The notes below the pieces were generated by a model. The model saw only the letters and a program-made list of their open reading frames with translations, had not been told where the DNA came from and made no database searches. From Bordetella ansorpii (GTDB lineage Bacteria; Pseudomonadota; Gammaproteobacteria; Burkholderiales; Burkholderiaceae_B), in contig NZ_FKIF01000001.1 of the NCBI RefSeq assembly GCF_900078705.1, forward strand, positions 248,001-312,000: a stretch of 64,000 bases of DNA, read 5' to 3'. Position numbers and translations under genes: made by a program. Of this stretch, positions 37,539 through 46,100 are shown piece after piece. Within the stretch, counting starts at the first letter, position 1, and every line of letters begins with the position of its first letter.

Positions 37539-37895
37539 TCAGACGGCGCGCGGAGGGCGCAGCGGCGGCGCGAACGCCATGGTGGGCACGCCAAGGTATG
37601 CCGGAAGGGAAAAGGCAAGATCGCTGCAGGCGACGTCGGGCTGGGTTCCGGCTGCCGTCAGCGCCACGGGGTGATGAGACGCGTCGTGCAGCAATTGATG
37701 TTGCGCGTCGGTCAACTTGCCTTTGATCGCCAACATCCCATCGTGATCGGAAGTGTCGGCTGACGAAACGATCAGTTCCGTGCCATGCACATCGTCGTGA
37801 GAAATCCATCCCGTGTTCCAGCCAAACAAGCCCGCTGCCGCCAACAAAGTGGTCAGCAGCAGCAAGGAAACGGCTTGGTTGAGCGTACGAGGCAT
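37539..37895 (-). CDS. Small CzcI-like protein, copy 2
   Basis: About 118 residues: one N-terminal helix (NQAVSLLLLTTLLAAAGLF), a His/Asp-containing middle (WISHDDVHGTE, DASHHPVAL) and a C-terminus ending PPLRPPRAV, the Pro-rich tail seen in CzcI-type proteins. ATG 37895 or 37916 fits best; the frame start at 37955 would be only 18 nt from the RcnR-type operator. It leads the MFP-RND-OMF genes. A regulatory periplasmic role as proposed for CzcI is inference. Confidence 0.62.
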   Translation of the reverse strand: MPRTLNQAVSLLLLTTLLAAAGLFGWNTGWISHDDVHGTELIVSSADTSDHDGMLAIKGKLTDAQHQLLHDASHHPVALTAAGTQPDVACSDLAFSLPAYLGVPTMAFAPPLRPPRAV

Positions 37896-37972
37896 GTGGC
37901 TTGCAATGGAGTCCATGGAGTAGGGAGAGCACCTGCGGATCGGTCGTTCGTCCATCCCATGTCTGGCGGATC

Positions 37973-37993
37973 GTATCCTGCCCGGGGGGATAC
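37973..37993. promoter_or_regulatory. RcnR/CsoR-type operator upstream of the second RND operon
   Basis: Perfect palindromic arms GTATCC-N9-GGATAC around a G/C core (TGCCCGGGG). It lies about 80 nt upstream of the CzcI-like gene, facing the rcnA side as well. It is one of three such 21-bp sites in the island. Confidence 0.75.
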
Positions 37994-37999
37994 GGTCAA

Positions 38000-38015
38000 A
38001 TTACTATTTTGTCAT
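38000..38015. promoter_or_regulatory. Possible metal-regulon box in the RND2/rcnA divergent region
   Basis: ATTACTATTTTGTCAT resembles the ATGACA-N4-TGTAAT box of czcCBA. No TANANT element lies 33 nt from it in either direction, so geometry differs from the ten regulon promoters. If real, the RND2 operon would be under both a response regulator and the RcnR-type repressor. Confidence 0.4.
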
Positions 38016-38099
38016 CGCATCGGCATGCCAGGGTGCCCATGGAGGGGTGTGACGACTGCGCAACGGCAATTCCTGGGAGGCATCATGGTTTAGTGGAAA

Positions 38100-38120
38100 A
38101 TATCCCCCCCTGGAGGATAT
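38100..38120. promoter_or_regulatory. RcnR/CsoR-type operator upstream of rcnA
   Basis: Arms ATATCC-N9-GGATAT around CCCCCTGGA, a perfect 6-bp inverted repeat with a C-tract core. It lies about 100 nt upstream of the rcnA-like ATG, overlapping where a -10 would be expected. It matches known RcnR/DmeR operator style. Confidence 0.78.
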
Positions 38121-38218
38121 GATGACTGCACGGTGGACCAACCACCCATCTCGGACCCGTGAATGGCGGCCCAACCCGCACCCTTACGGGCACCTGGACA
38201 TACCGAAGCAGGTCACGC

Positions 38219-39349
38219 ATGTTGTCATTCTCCGAACTGATTGCGCAGGGCACGTCCCACGCATGGCTATTCATCCCCAGCGCCATCCTGTTGGGCGCGC
38301 TTCACGGCCTGGAACCCGGCCACTCCAAGACCATGATGGCGGCGTTCATCGTGGCCATCCGGGGCACCGTGGGCCAGGCCGTGTTGCTGGGCCTCACGGC
38401 CACGCTGTCGCATACGCTGATCGTCTGGGCCATCGGCCTGGGCGGCATGTATCTGTGGCAAGGCGTGAACGCCGAGGAACTGGAACCCTATTTCCAGTTC
38501 GCGTCGGGCATCGTGATCGTCGCCATCGCGGCATGGATGTTCTGGCGGACCTGGCGCGAGCAGCATGCGCGCCGGGTCCCTGGCCATGATCATGCCCATC
38601 ACCACGGCCATGACGCCGAGACGCGCCAGGTGGATACGGGTCATGGCTTCGTCGAACTGTCCATCTACGAAGAAGGCGTCCCGCCTCGCTGGCGCCTGCG
38701 CACCGTGCGCGGACAGGCATGGCATGCAGCGGAAATCAGTGTGGCGACCGAGCGGCCTGACGGCGCCCGCCAGGTGTTTTCTTTCGTGGATCGCGGCGGC
38801 TTCCTGGAATCGGCGGACGAGATACCGGAACCGCATGAATTCATGGCTCGCCTGACGTTGACGCATGGCCATCATGGCCACGACTATGACCTGTCGTTCG
38901 TCGAAGGCCATGGCCATGATCACATGCACGAAGAGCTGCGTGGGCTCGAGGCCGCTGGCGAGGACTACCAGGATGCCCATCAACTCGCGCACGCCAATGA
39001 CATCCGGAAGCGTTTTGCAGACCGCCCCGTCACCAATTGGCAGATTGCCTTGTTCGGGCTGACGGGAGGACTGATCCCCTGCCCCGCGGCCATCACGGTG
39101 CTGCTCTTGTGCCTGCAACTCAAGGAATTCACGCTTGGCGCCGTGCTTGTGCTGTGCTTCTCGATCGGTCTGGCGCTGACGCTGGTCACCGTGGGCGCGG
39201 TAGCGGCAATCAGCGTACGCCAGGTCTCGAAACGGACCTCCTGGTTATCGACTGTCGCCAGGCGAGCGCCCTATTTTTCCAGCGCACTGATCATCCTGGT
39301 GGGCCTGTACGTCGGCGCGACCGGATGGATCGGCATGCAAACCCTGTAG
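38219..39349 (+). CDS. rcnA: RcnA-like (NicO family) nickel/cobalt exporter
   Basis: Inner-membrane exporter of 376 residues. Helix 1 has the NicO motif HGLEPGHSKTMM, and a second LTATLSHT motif follows. Between helices 3 and 4 is a long His-rich cytoplasmic loop (about 136-280) with GHDHAHHHGHDAE and HGHDHMHEE. The C-terminal part has GGLIPCPAAITVLLL. ATG 38219 (MLSFSEL) has AGCAGG upstream; the frame extends upstream to 38159 without homology. An RcnR-type operator precedes it and an NreB-like exporter follows by 38 nt. Confidence 0.9.
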   Translation: MLSFSELIAQGTSHAWLFIPSAILLGALHGLEPGHSKTMMAAFIVAIRGTVGQAVLLGLTATLSHTLIVWAIGLGGMYLWQGVNAEELEPYFQFASGIVIVAIAAWMFWRTWREQHARRVPGHDHAHHHGHDAETRQVDTGHGFVELSIYEEGVPPRWRLRTVRGQAWHAAEISVATERPDGARQVFSFVDRGGFLESADEIPEPHEFMARLTLTHGHHGHDYDLSFVEGHGHDHMHEELRGLEAAGEDYQDAHQLAHANDIRKRFADRPVTNWQIALFGLTGGLIPCPAAITVLLLCLQLKEFTLGAVLVLCFSIGLALTLVTVGAVAAISVRQVSKRTSWLSTVARRAPYFSSALIILVGLYVGATGWIGMQTL

Positions 39350-39387
39350 ATGGGCTGAATCTGGATGACACACATTGGGAGAAACCG

Positions 39388-40710
39388 ATGCTAGAGGTAC
39401 TACGGAATCGCACTTACCGGCATCTGTTCATCGCGCAAGTGGTCGCGTTGGTGGGCACAGGCCTGGCTACCGTCGCCCTGGGGCTGCTGGCCTTCGACCT
39501 TGCCGGCGCCAATGCCGGTGAAGTGCTGGGCACGGCCCTGGCCATCAAGATGGCGGCCTATATCGGCGTGGCTCCTGTAGCGGCTGCCTTCGCGGACCGC
39601 GTGCCCAGAAGGCAGTTGCTGGTGGCGCTGGACCTGGTGCGCGCCGGCGTTGCGCTGGTACTGCCGTTCGTCAACGAGATCTGGCAGATCTATATCCTGA
39701 TCTTCGTCCTCCAATCTGCATCGGCGGCCTTCACGCCGACGTTCCAGGCGACGATTCCCGACGTACTGCCCAAGGAAGCCGACTATACGCGGGCCTTGTC
39801 GCTATCTCGGCTGGCCTACGACCTGGAAAGCGTGGCCAGTCCGATGCTGGCTGCGCTGCTGCTGAGCGTCGTCAGCTTCCACAGCTTGTTCTGGGGGACG
39901 TCCGTAGGCTTTGTCGCGTCGTCGCTGCTGGTCGTCTCTGTCGTGCTGCCCAGGGGCCAGGCAGCGGTACGGCGGGGGATCTATGACCGGACGACACGCG
40001 GAATGAGGATCTATCTGTCCACGCCTCGGCTCAGAGGCCTGCTGGCGTTGAACCTCGCAGTCGCATCCGCCAGCGCCATGGTCATCGTCAATACCGTGGT
40101 GTTGGTGCAGAGCAAGTTCGCGCTAAGCCAGAATGCCACGGCCATCGCGCTGGCGGCGTTTGGCGGAGGCTCGATGATCGCGGCGCTTACCCTGCCGAGT
40201 CTGTTGGACAGAATCTCCGACCGCCGCGCCATGCTTGCTGGATCGGCAGTGCTCGTGATCGGACTGCTTGCGGGCGTCGCGGTTGACGACTACCTGCTGC
40301 TGATTCCGTTGTGGTTCGTGCTGGGGATCGGCTATGCGCTGGCTCAGACGCCATCCGGCAGGCTGCTGCGTCGGTCTGCCCACGCGGACGACCGGCCGGC
40401 GTTGTTTGCTGCGCAGTTCGCTCTGTCGCATGCATGCTGGCTGGTGGCGTATCCCTTGGCAGGCTGGATGAGTGCAAACGCCAGTTCGCAAGCGACGTTC
40501 GGAACGATGGCAGCCTTGGCCGCCTTCGCGGTGGTGCTTGCCACCAGACTATGGCCAAGACACGAAGATGGCCCTGTTCGTCACTCACACGAGGATCTGT
40601 CGGGAAATCATCCGCACATTCTGGAACATGCCGCGGCAGACGCGCCCCATGCCCATGAGTATGTGATCGACGACCTTCATCGGCACTGGCCGGATAAGCC
40701 TGATCATTGA
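39388..40710 (+). CDS. nreB: NreB-like MFS nickel exporter with His-rich tail
   Basis: MFS protein of 440 residues with about twelve helices, starting MLEVLRNRTYRHLF at ATG 39388 (GGGAG upstream). The C-terminal cytoplasmic tail is His-rich (RHSHEDLSGNHPHILEH, then DAPHAHEY), a hallmark of NreB-type nickel exporters. It is co-directional with rcnA and probably in its operon; paired NreB-like and RcnA-like genes under an RcnR-type repressor are known from ncr-type nickel determinants. Its 3' end converges on the low-GC defence-like block. Confidence 0.83.
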   Translation: MLEVLRNRTYRHLFIAQVVALVGTGLATVALGLLAFDLAGANAGEVLGTALAIKMAAYIGVAPVAAAFADRVPRRQLLVALDLVRAGVALVLPFVNEIWQIYILIFVLQSASAAFTPTFQATIPDVLPKEADYTRALSLSRLAYDLESVASPMLAALLLSVVSFHSLFWGTSVGFVASSLLVVSVVLPRGQAAVRRGIYDRTTRGMRIYLSTPRLRGLLALNLAVASASAMVIVNTVVLVQSKFALSQNATAIALAAFGGGSMIAALTLPSLLDRISDRRAMLAGSAVLVIGLLAGVAVDDYLLLIPLWFVLGIGYALAQTPSGRLLRRSAHADDRPALFAAQFALSHACWLVAYPLAGWMSANASSQATFGTMAALAAFAVVLATRLWPRHEDGPVRHSHEDLSGNHPHILEHAAADAPHAHEYVIDDLHRHWPDKPDH

Positions 40711-40849
40711 CATAGGCGCCACGAACTTACACCGCCGATAGACTCCGAAGCGCGCACATGATTCTCCTGGAACAGAATTTGTCCCGCATGGCGTCACGCA
40801 GCCTCATAGCGTTAAAGAGCATGCAGAAAATTGGGTTGTGATCCTAACG

Positions 40850-42841
40850 TCACGCGGCCGTTTTCTGCATGTCTGCCACCAACCCCTGGCGCGAAAAGTC
40901 ATCGAAGGAATCACGCTTGAGTTTCAGTGCGTCGATCATTGTCTGATTAGTCAGTAGGAAGTTGTCCAACAACGTATACCAGTTGAGTACGAAACGCTGC
41001 ATGCGATCATCATCACTGACCAGGCCAGGCAACCCTTTCGCGACCTGACCTTGCATACGACTGCGAATTTCTGTGTCCGCCTCGGAGATCTTGCGCCCAA
41101 TCAGAATGAGCTCGAAGTGCATCGCGCTACTGCCAAACTCCGCATGCTTTTTTATGAGCTGCGCGTAACCATCAAGCTGCTGAAGGTGCTTGTAGTTGAG
41201 AGCAATGCTTGGCCGCTTGATTTCGATCACGATGCAGCGATAAATTCTACGACCCATGGAGTCATGATGCGGCACCTTACGCGCTAGGAACAAATCGGTC
41301 TGTTTACTCGCTCCGTCAATGGCTTTAGCGTCTGTCGAGTCCAGGTCATCCAAGGCAAGATCGTCGATTCCCCTGACCGCGTCGCGAAGCGATTTTGCAA
41401 TTTTTGTGAATGTATCCTCCTCGGCCCCAAGCGTTTCATAGGAGCTGCCGAACAACCACGTATTGGCTTCGATGATGCTCTGCAAGTCAGGTGTCTCGAG
41501 CGTCTCCGTATAGTGATCGTTCATCAACGTCCGTAGCTTGTCAGCCACCTCGTGCCTGTGACGCAGCACCTCAATCGCCGATACGATACTTTGCAGCGAC
41601 ACACTCTTGAGCTGCTTGGCGAGCAGCTTAGCTGACGGGTCGTCGAGCTCCAGAACGCTGTTGAGTATTTCGAAGATCGCATCGTTCTCATTGGACACCG
41701 CGAGCTTGTCCAGGAGCCGTACAATAATTTTCTTCTGACTCTTCTTGAGCGACTTCAACGAACTCGGATCGGCAGTGTAAATAGCGCGCAGGATGCCCTT
41801 CGTGTTCTCGAACCGCCAGCTCTTGTAGTCCTCAGTTAACCCCGCATAAGTTGGGAAGATGCCGTCGGCGACGTAACTATCAATCTCCCTTTCAAACTGC
41901 TGACGCAGGAACTCATCATAGACAGAATTGGTAATCTTATTGAGCTCGCGCGCAACTTTTCGCCATGTCTCCGATTCGAAGCCTGTCGCGTCGGGACTAA
42001 CCAAGTCACCACCACTTGGCGCGAAGGCGTCAATCCAGGTTGAGGTCAAGTAGATGCTGGTGTGAAAGTCGCCCTTGTGATTGAAGGTGCTCAGCTTCTT
42101 ATCTACTGTCTTACCTGAAGAGTTCAAGAGGTACACATAGGACTTCTCGGAACTTGGCTTAAGGTCCCATCGTAGGACCGACACATCGAATTCGTAACCG
42201 TCTATCGAAAGCTGGCGCTGGACTCGATCGTGCGACGGCACCACCACCTCACCTCCATTCAAGGAGATACTTTTCGTGGGGTTGAGTGCGAGGAACCAAC
42301 CGAACTCGATGGAAAGCAGCCTGCGAAGCTGGTCTTCTATAGGAAGCTCAGCATGTAAGTTGAGCAGCTCCACAATCGTCCCGGTCTTGCCCGCAGCCAT
42401 CTTTACAGGAAGCGCCGCCAGTTCTACTGAGCGCCCCTCATAGTTCGTAAGCGCCGCACCACTCACATCAATTCTTGCCGGCCCAGCCGCTGTGGAGTTT
42501 GTCCACCAAATCGCACGCTGAGCCAGCCGATGGAACGACAGTCGGCCTCGACCATGTGAGCCATGAGTCGACACGTCTTCCTTCTTACTCGAGTCATTGA
42601 AACGCCCAAACGTCTCGGCGTGCGCCTCGAGGTCAATGCCCTCGCCGTCATCAGACACCAGCACTCTCGTGGCGCCACCCATGGTCCCCTCGTCAACGAT
42701 CACGTCGACACGGAGCGCCTTGGCATCGAAGCCATTCCAAGCCAGTTCGGCGATCGTGCGCCACGGGTCGGTGGTCCGAAAATGCTTCTTGATCCCTTCC
42801 CCATTGATCTCAGTTTTTCCAGAAATTTGTCGCATCGCCAT
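40850..42841 (-). CDS. GHKL (HSP90-like) ATPase fused to a Shedu-like nuclease domain
   Basis: Protein of 663 residues. The N-terminal GHKL ATPase has AELAWNGFDA (31-40, E and N of the N box), DDGEGI (64-69) and GSHGRGR (94-100). A helical middle region leads to a C-terminal PD-(D/E)XK domain of Shedu/DUF4263 type: SIIEANTWLFG (E458), D516 in QTDLF, then IEIK with E540 and K542 followed by a QLDGYAQL segment. ATG 42841 is chosen because the frame start upstream is TTG (42895). Predicted role: ATP-gated nuclease in anti-phage defence. The domain calls are by motif; the fusion partner order is read directly. Confidence 0.8.
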   Translation of the reverse strand: MAMRQISGKTEINGEGIKKHFRTTDPWRTIAELAWNGFDAKALRVDVIVDEGTMGGATRVLVSDDGEGIDLEAHAETFGRFNDSSKKEDVSTHGSHGRGRLSFHRLAQRAIWWTNSTAAGPARIDVSGAALTNYEGRSVELAALPVKMAAGKTGTIVELLNLHAELPIEDQLRRLLSIEFGWFLALNPTKSISLNGGEVVVPSHDRVQRQLSIDGYEFDVSVLRWDLKPSSEKSYVYLLNSSGKTVDKKLSTFNHKGDFHTSIYLTSTWIDAFAPSGGDLVSPDATGFESETWRKVARELNKITNSVYDEFLRQQFEREIDSYVADGIFPTYAGLTEDYKSWRFENTKGILRAIYTADPSSLKSLKKSQKKIIVRLLDKLAVSNENDAIFEILNSVLELDDPSAKLLAKQLKSVSLQSIVSAIEVLRHRHEVADKLRTLMNDHYTETLETPDLQSIIEANTWLFGSSYETLGAEEDTFTKIAKSLRDAVRGIDDLALDDLDSTDAKAIDGASKQTDLFLARKVPHHDSMGRRIYRCIVIEIKRPSIALNYKHLQQLDGYAQLIKKHAEFGSSAMHFELILIGRKISEADTEIRSRMQGQVAKGLPGLVSDDDRMQRFVLNWYTLLDNFLLTNQTMIDALKLKRDSFDDFSRQGLVADMQKTAA

Positions 42842-43143
42842 CTTAAGTCTCTGAGTTGAAGGTATGGCCGCAGGCGCCGCTTTCAAGTTATGCAACGTAG
42901 GTCAGTAGCATCGGACACGAGGGCAACCATTGCCACTCATCATCCAGCAGCGCTTCGCGTCAAATAGCCTCACTGCTGTACTGCTCAGCCACTACCGAGA
43001 AGAACCGGAAAATAGCAATTCTATCCAAGGCATCGCAAGACATGCTAGCTGGCATCATCGTCTTGGTGCGATCTCATATGCTTTAGCTCGAGCTCTACTT
43101 TTCCACCCCGAATGGACTGATCCAGCGCAGTCTAAGATCCGAG
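42842..43143. other. Intergenic region between the two defence-like genes
   Basis: About 300 nt with no supported gene, box or terminator. Short frames exist on both strands. The 663-residue protein's promoter must lie here. Confidence 0.5.
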
Positions 43144-46100
43144 TCAAGACAAGCTGGGAGGCCATTGGTTGCCTGATGCAAAGTCGGGGTGACGAGGCTC
43201 ATCGACCGGCCTGCCGTGTTCCAATCGCCATTCCTCAAGACGCCCAAGGAGCATGCAAGCAGATTGGCGCCTTTTGTTGTCGTCATGGGCCATTCTGAAT
43301 AGTCGGATCCGCAACTCATTTGATGCGCTAGCGCTCATTGTGAAGGCATCGGAAATGTGTTCGTCGGGCCGATGCAGCACAAATGCAGATTTGAACTGAT
43401 CCCAGACGCCCTGCGGAACTGGTGAAGGCTTGGTATCGTCAATCAAACTCAAATTTAGAGTAAGGGCTTCACACGTCCCAAGCCGAGCAATCACCCGCGA
43501 AAGCAACTGCCGGTTTCTTTCAGGCAGGTCTCGTTCGCATAGCTCCCGTACCCGAAAACGCACATCAGGTTTTCGCTGAGCTAGTCCAGCGAGCTGCTCG
43601 ATTACAACGTGCTCACGAAAATGCCGGCGCGTCACCCTGATCCCTTGAACATCCGGATCAATCGAGCCGAGCAATAGCTCATGTGCCCGTGGTGTATCAA
43701 GTGCAGCGAAGGCATTGATGAAGTTCTCCTCGCATTGCCCCAGAACCGACTCATCGGAAGCAAGCTCGCAAAGCAGATCTACAGCGACACTTGATCGGCT
43801 CTCGCCGAGAGCCGTAACGAGCTCGCGCAACTCGTGCCCCCTCAATCGGCACTTGCCAAGCGCATCGCGTGCTATCGCAATTCCTGCCTCAGGGGGTTCG
43901 ACAAAGGGGCAAAGCGCAAGGATGCTAGCTAGCAAATGCCTATCTGAATCCTGCAACCAATTCCCAGTACGTCCGACCACCGACTCAACTAAGGCCGACA
44001 CCACAGTTGCTGGCAACGAAACACCAGCCATCAGCAAGAACTCAGCGGCTTCAAGGCTCGCGTACTGGCTCCACTGGCTTGGCGTCCCAATCAGATCCAG
44101 CACTGTAGCTGCAGACTCGCGGCCATCAATTGCAGCGAGTGCTCTCGCCAACAATGTCAGATCCCCAGAGCGTTGCCCGCCCGCGCTCTGTTCAAGCAGA
44201 TGGGCAATTAGCCCCTTGAGCGCAGCGGAAAACGCCGAACGCCGTTGGGAATCAACAAGAGGAGGAATAGAACCTTCGCGCGCGGCACGAACGATGTCAT
44301 AGCGGAGCGCACGCCCCAAAGAGCCTGCCCGCTTCGGCAAGAAGTCTCGTGCCATCGCTGCAGCAACACTCGAAAGGTACTCCGGCTCGGCAAGCAGATC
44401 GACGAGAACTTGATCAGCCGCATCAGCGTCAAGTTGCATGACGGCAACAATATGCCAGTTTGCATAGGTCATTGAGCCTCCGTTAGCAAGAGGTCCATGA
44501 TCACCTGCCAAGCGTGCAGCTCTACCACGACGAACTCTACTGATGTCGGAATGAATCAGCTTCAGCAAGTCCGCTATGTCTTCAGCCTGGCCCACTTGCG
44601 CTAATGATGAGGCTAGGTCTGCCTTAGCTTCGCCATTAAAGTCATCGAGGCAAAGGACAATATCTACGCCACTTTTCAGGTAAGCACGCAGTCCATCACG
44701 TAGGTCACTGTCGGTGATATGTAGCGGCTCGACGTCAGCTCTGGCGACGCTACTCAAAAGACCAGTTACCACTTCGAGATCGAGAACATCGCCTTGCTTA
44801 GCAAATGAGAGAATGCCTGCAGCAGCAACTTCGACGGGAAAGGAGCGGAACGCAGCTTCCAATTGACGATTTACCTGCCAATCTAACTTTTGGAGCGTGT
44901 CCGACTTCGCATGGATGCTCTCCTGCAGGATCCGCAGATTCTCGAGCACTCGCACAGCGATACTAGTATCTGCACCCTCAGCTAAGACTGCAACTAGCCC
45001 ACTAAAATCTACGCTACTGAGGTCTTCCGTTTCGATCCTTTGCAAGCATCTCTCGATGAGGCCTTGCGGGATAGTTGTGACATACGAAATCCAACCCTCT
45101 GGATCGTAGCAATTGCCTTCGGCAACTTGGCTGGCCATCCACCCACTCGTCCAGGCAGGGTCTATTGGGCGCATAAAGTCCAGCGCTGAAGGGAGAATGT
45201 TGGAACTAAGGTTGCGCACCTCGTCACCAGAAAGACTCTCTACCGTATCTCTAATTACGACCGCTACGTTTGCTTCGCCTAATTCTACCAAGGCGATCGC
45301 AGCTCTTAAGCGCGCTGCAGGATCAATGACATGTTCTAGAGAGCTCCATATCGCAGCAGTGACTTTCGGCCGAAGCCCCGCGGGTAACTCACTAGCGTTC
45401 TTGAGCGCAATCTCTTCAAATAACGCAGCATCTATCGATTCCAGAACACTAACCAGCGCATGATCTGATCCGCTCCACATCAGACCCGAAACCGCCGCTT
45501 TTTTTACGAGCCCACTCTGGTCTTGCGCCGCAAACGCAGCGATCTCAACATCTGCACGGTTATGAAGGAGCTCCCCAACGAAATCTACGCGAGCATCCTC
45601 ACTCCAACCACGCACTTCCTCGCGCCAATTAGGCCCAAGCGAGGTGACCTGAAAATCTGGCCAAATCCGGTACGTTTGAAGCCGAATTTGAGGATCTGGA
45701 TCAGACAACAATGGCACGATGATGTCGCCGAAATCGGCCGCACCAGTGGCGAGCATAGCCGCGAGAGCATACTCACGAAAGCTGCCGTCAGGGGTGGCAT
45801 AGACTGCCCGGATACGGTCTCCGACTACTTCACGAACCACGCCCCATACGTGCGCGCCACAAAGCTGCGCGAGCTCGCCAGCGAACACTAGATCAACGGC
45901 GAGCGCCATCTTCACTAGATGTGCGCCTGCTCCGGTGCTTTTTCTATCGAGCCCGCCGTCTCCGCTCTTACCGGCGAGCGTCTCTGCAATCATCCGCAGA
46001 GGCTCAGCCCATGCTGGATTGTTTACGTACTCTGCCAAGAAGCGATCGCTCGCCTGCTGGTCAGCATCGTCTAGGTCGAGAAGGCATGAGCGCACATCGA

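Noticed and set aside
39037-39387. N-terminal extension of the NreB-like gene
   Set aside because: That part of the frame overlaps the rcnA coding region in another frame; the ATG at 39388 has a ribosome site and begins the MFS homology.
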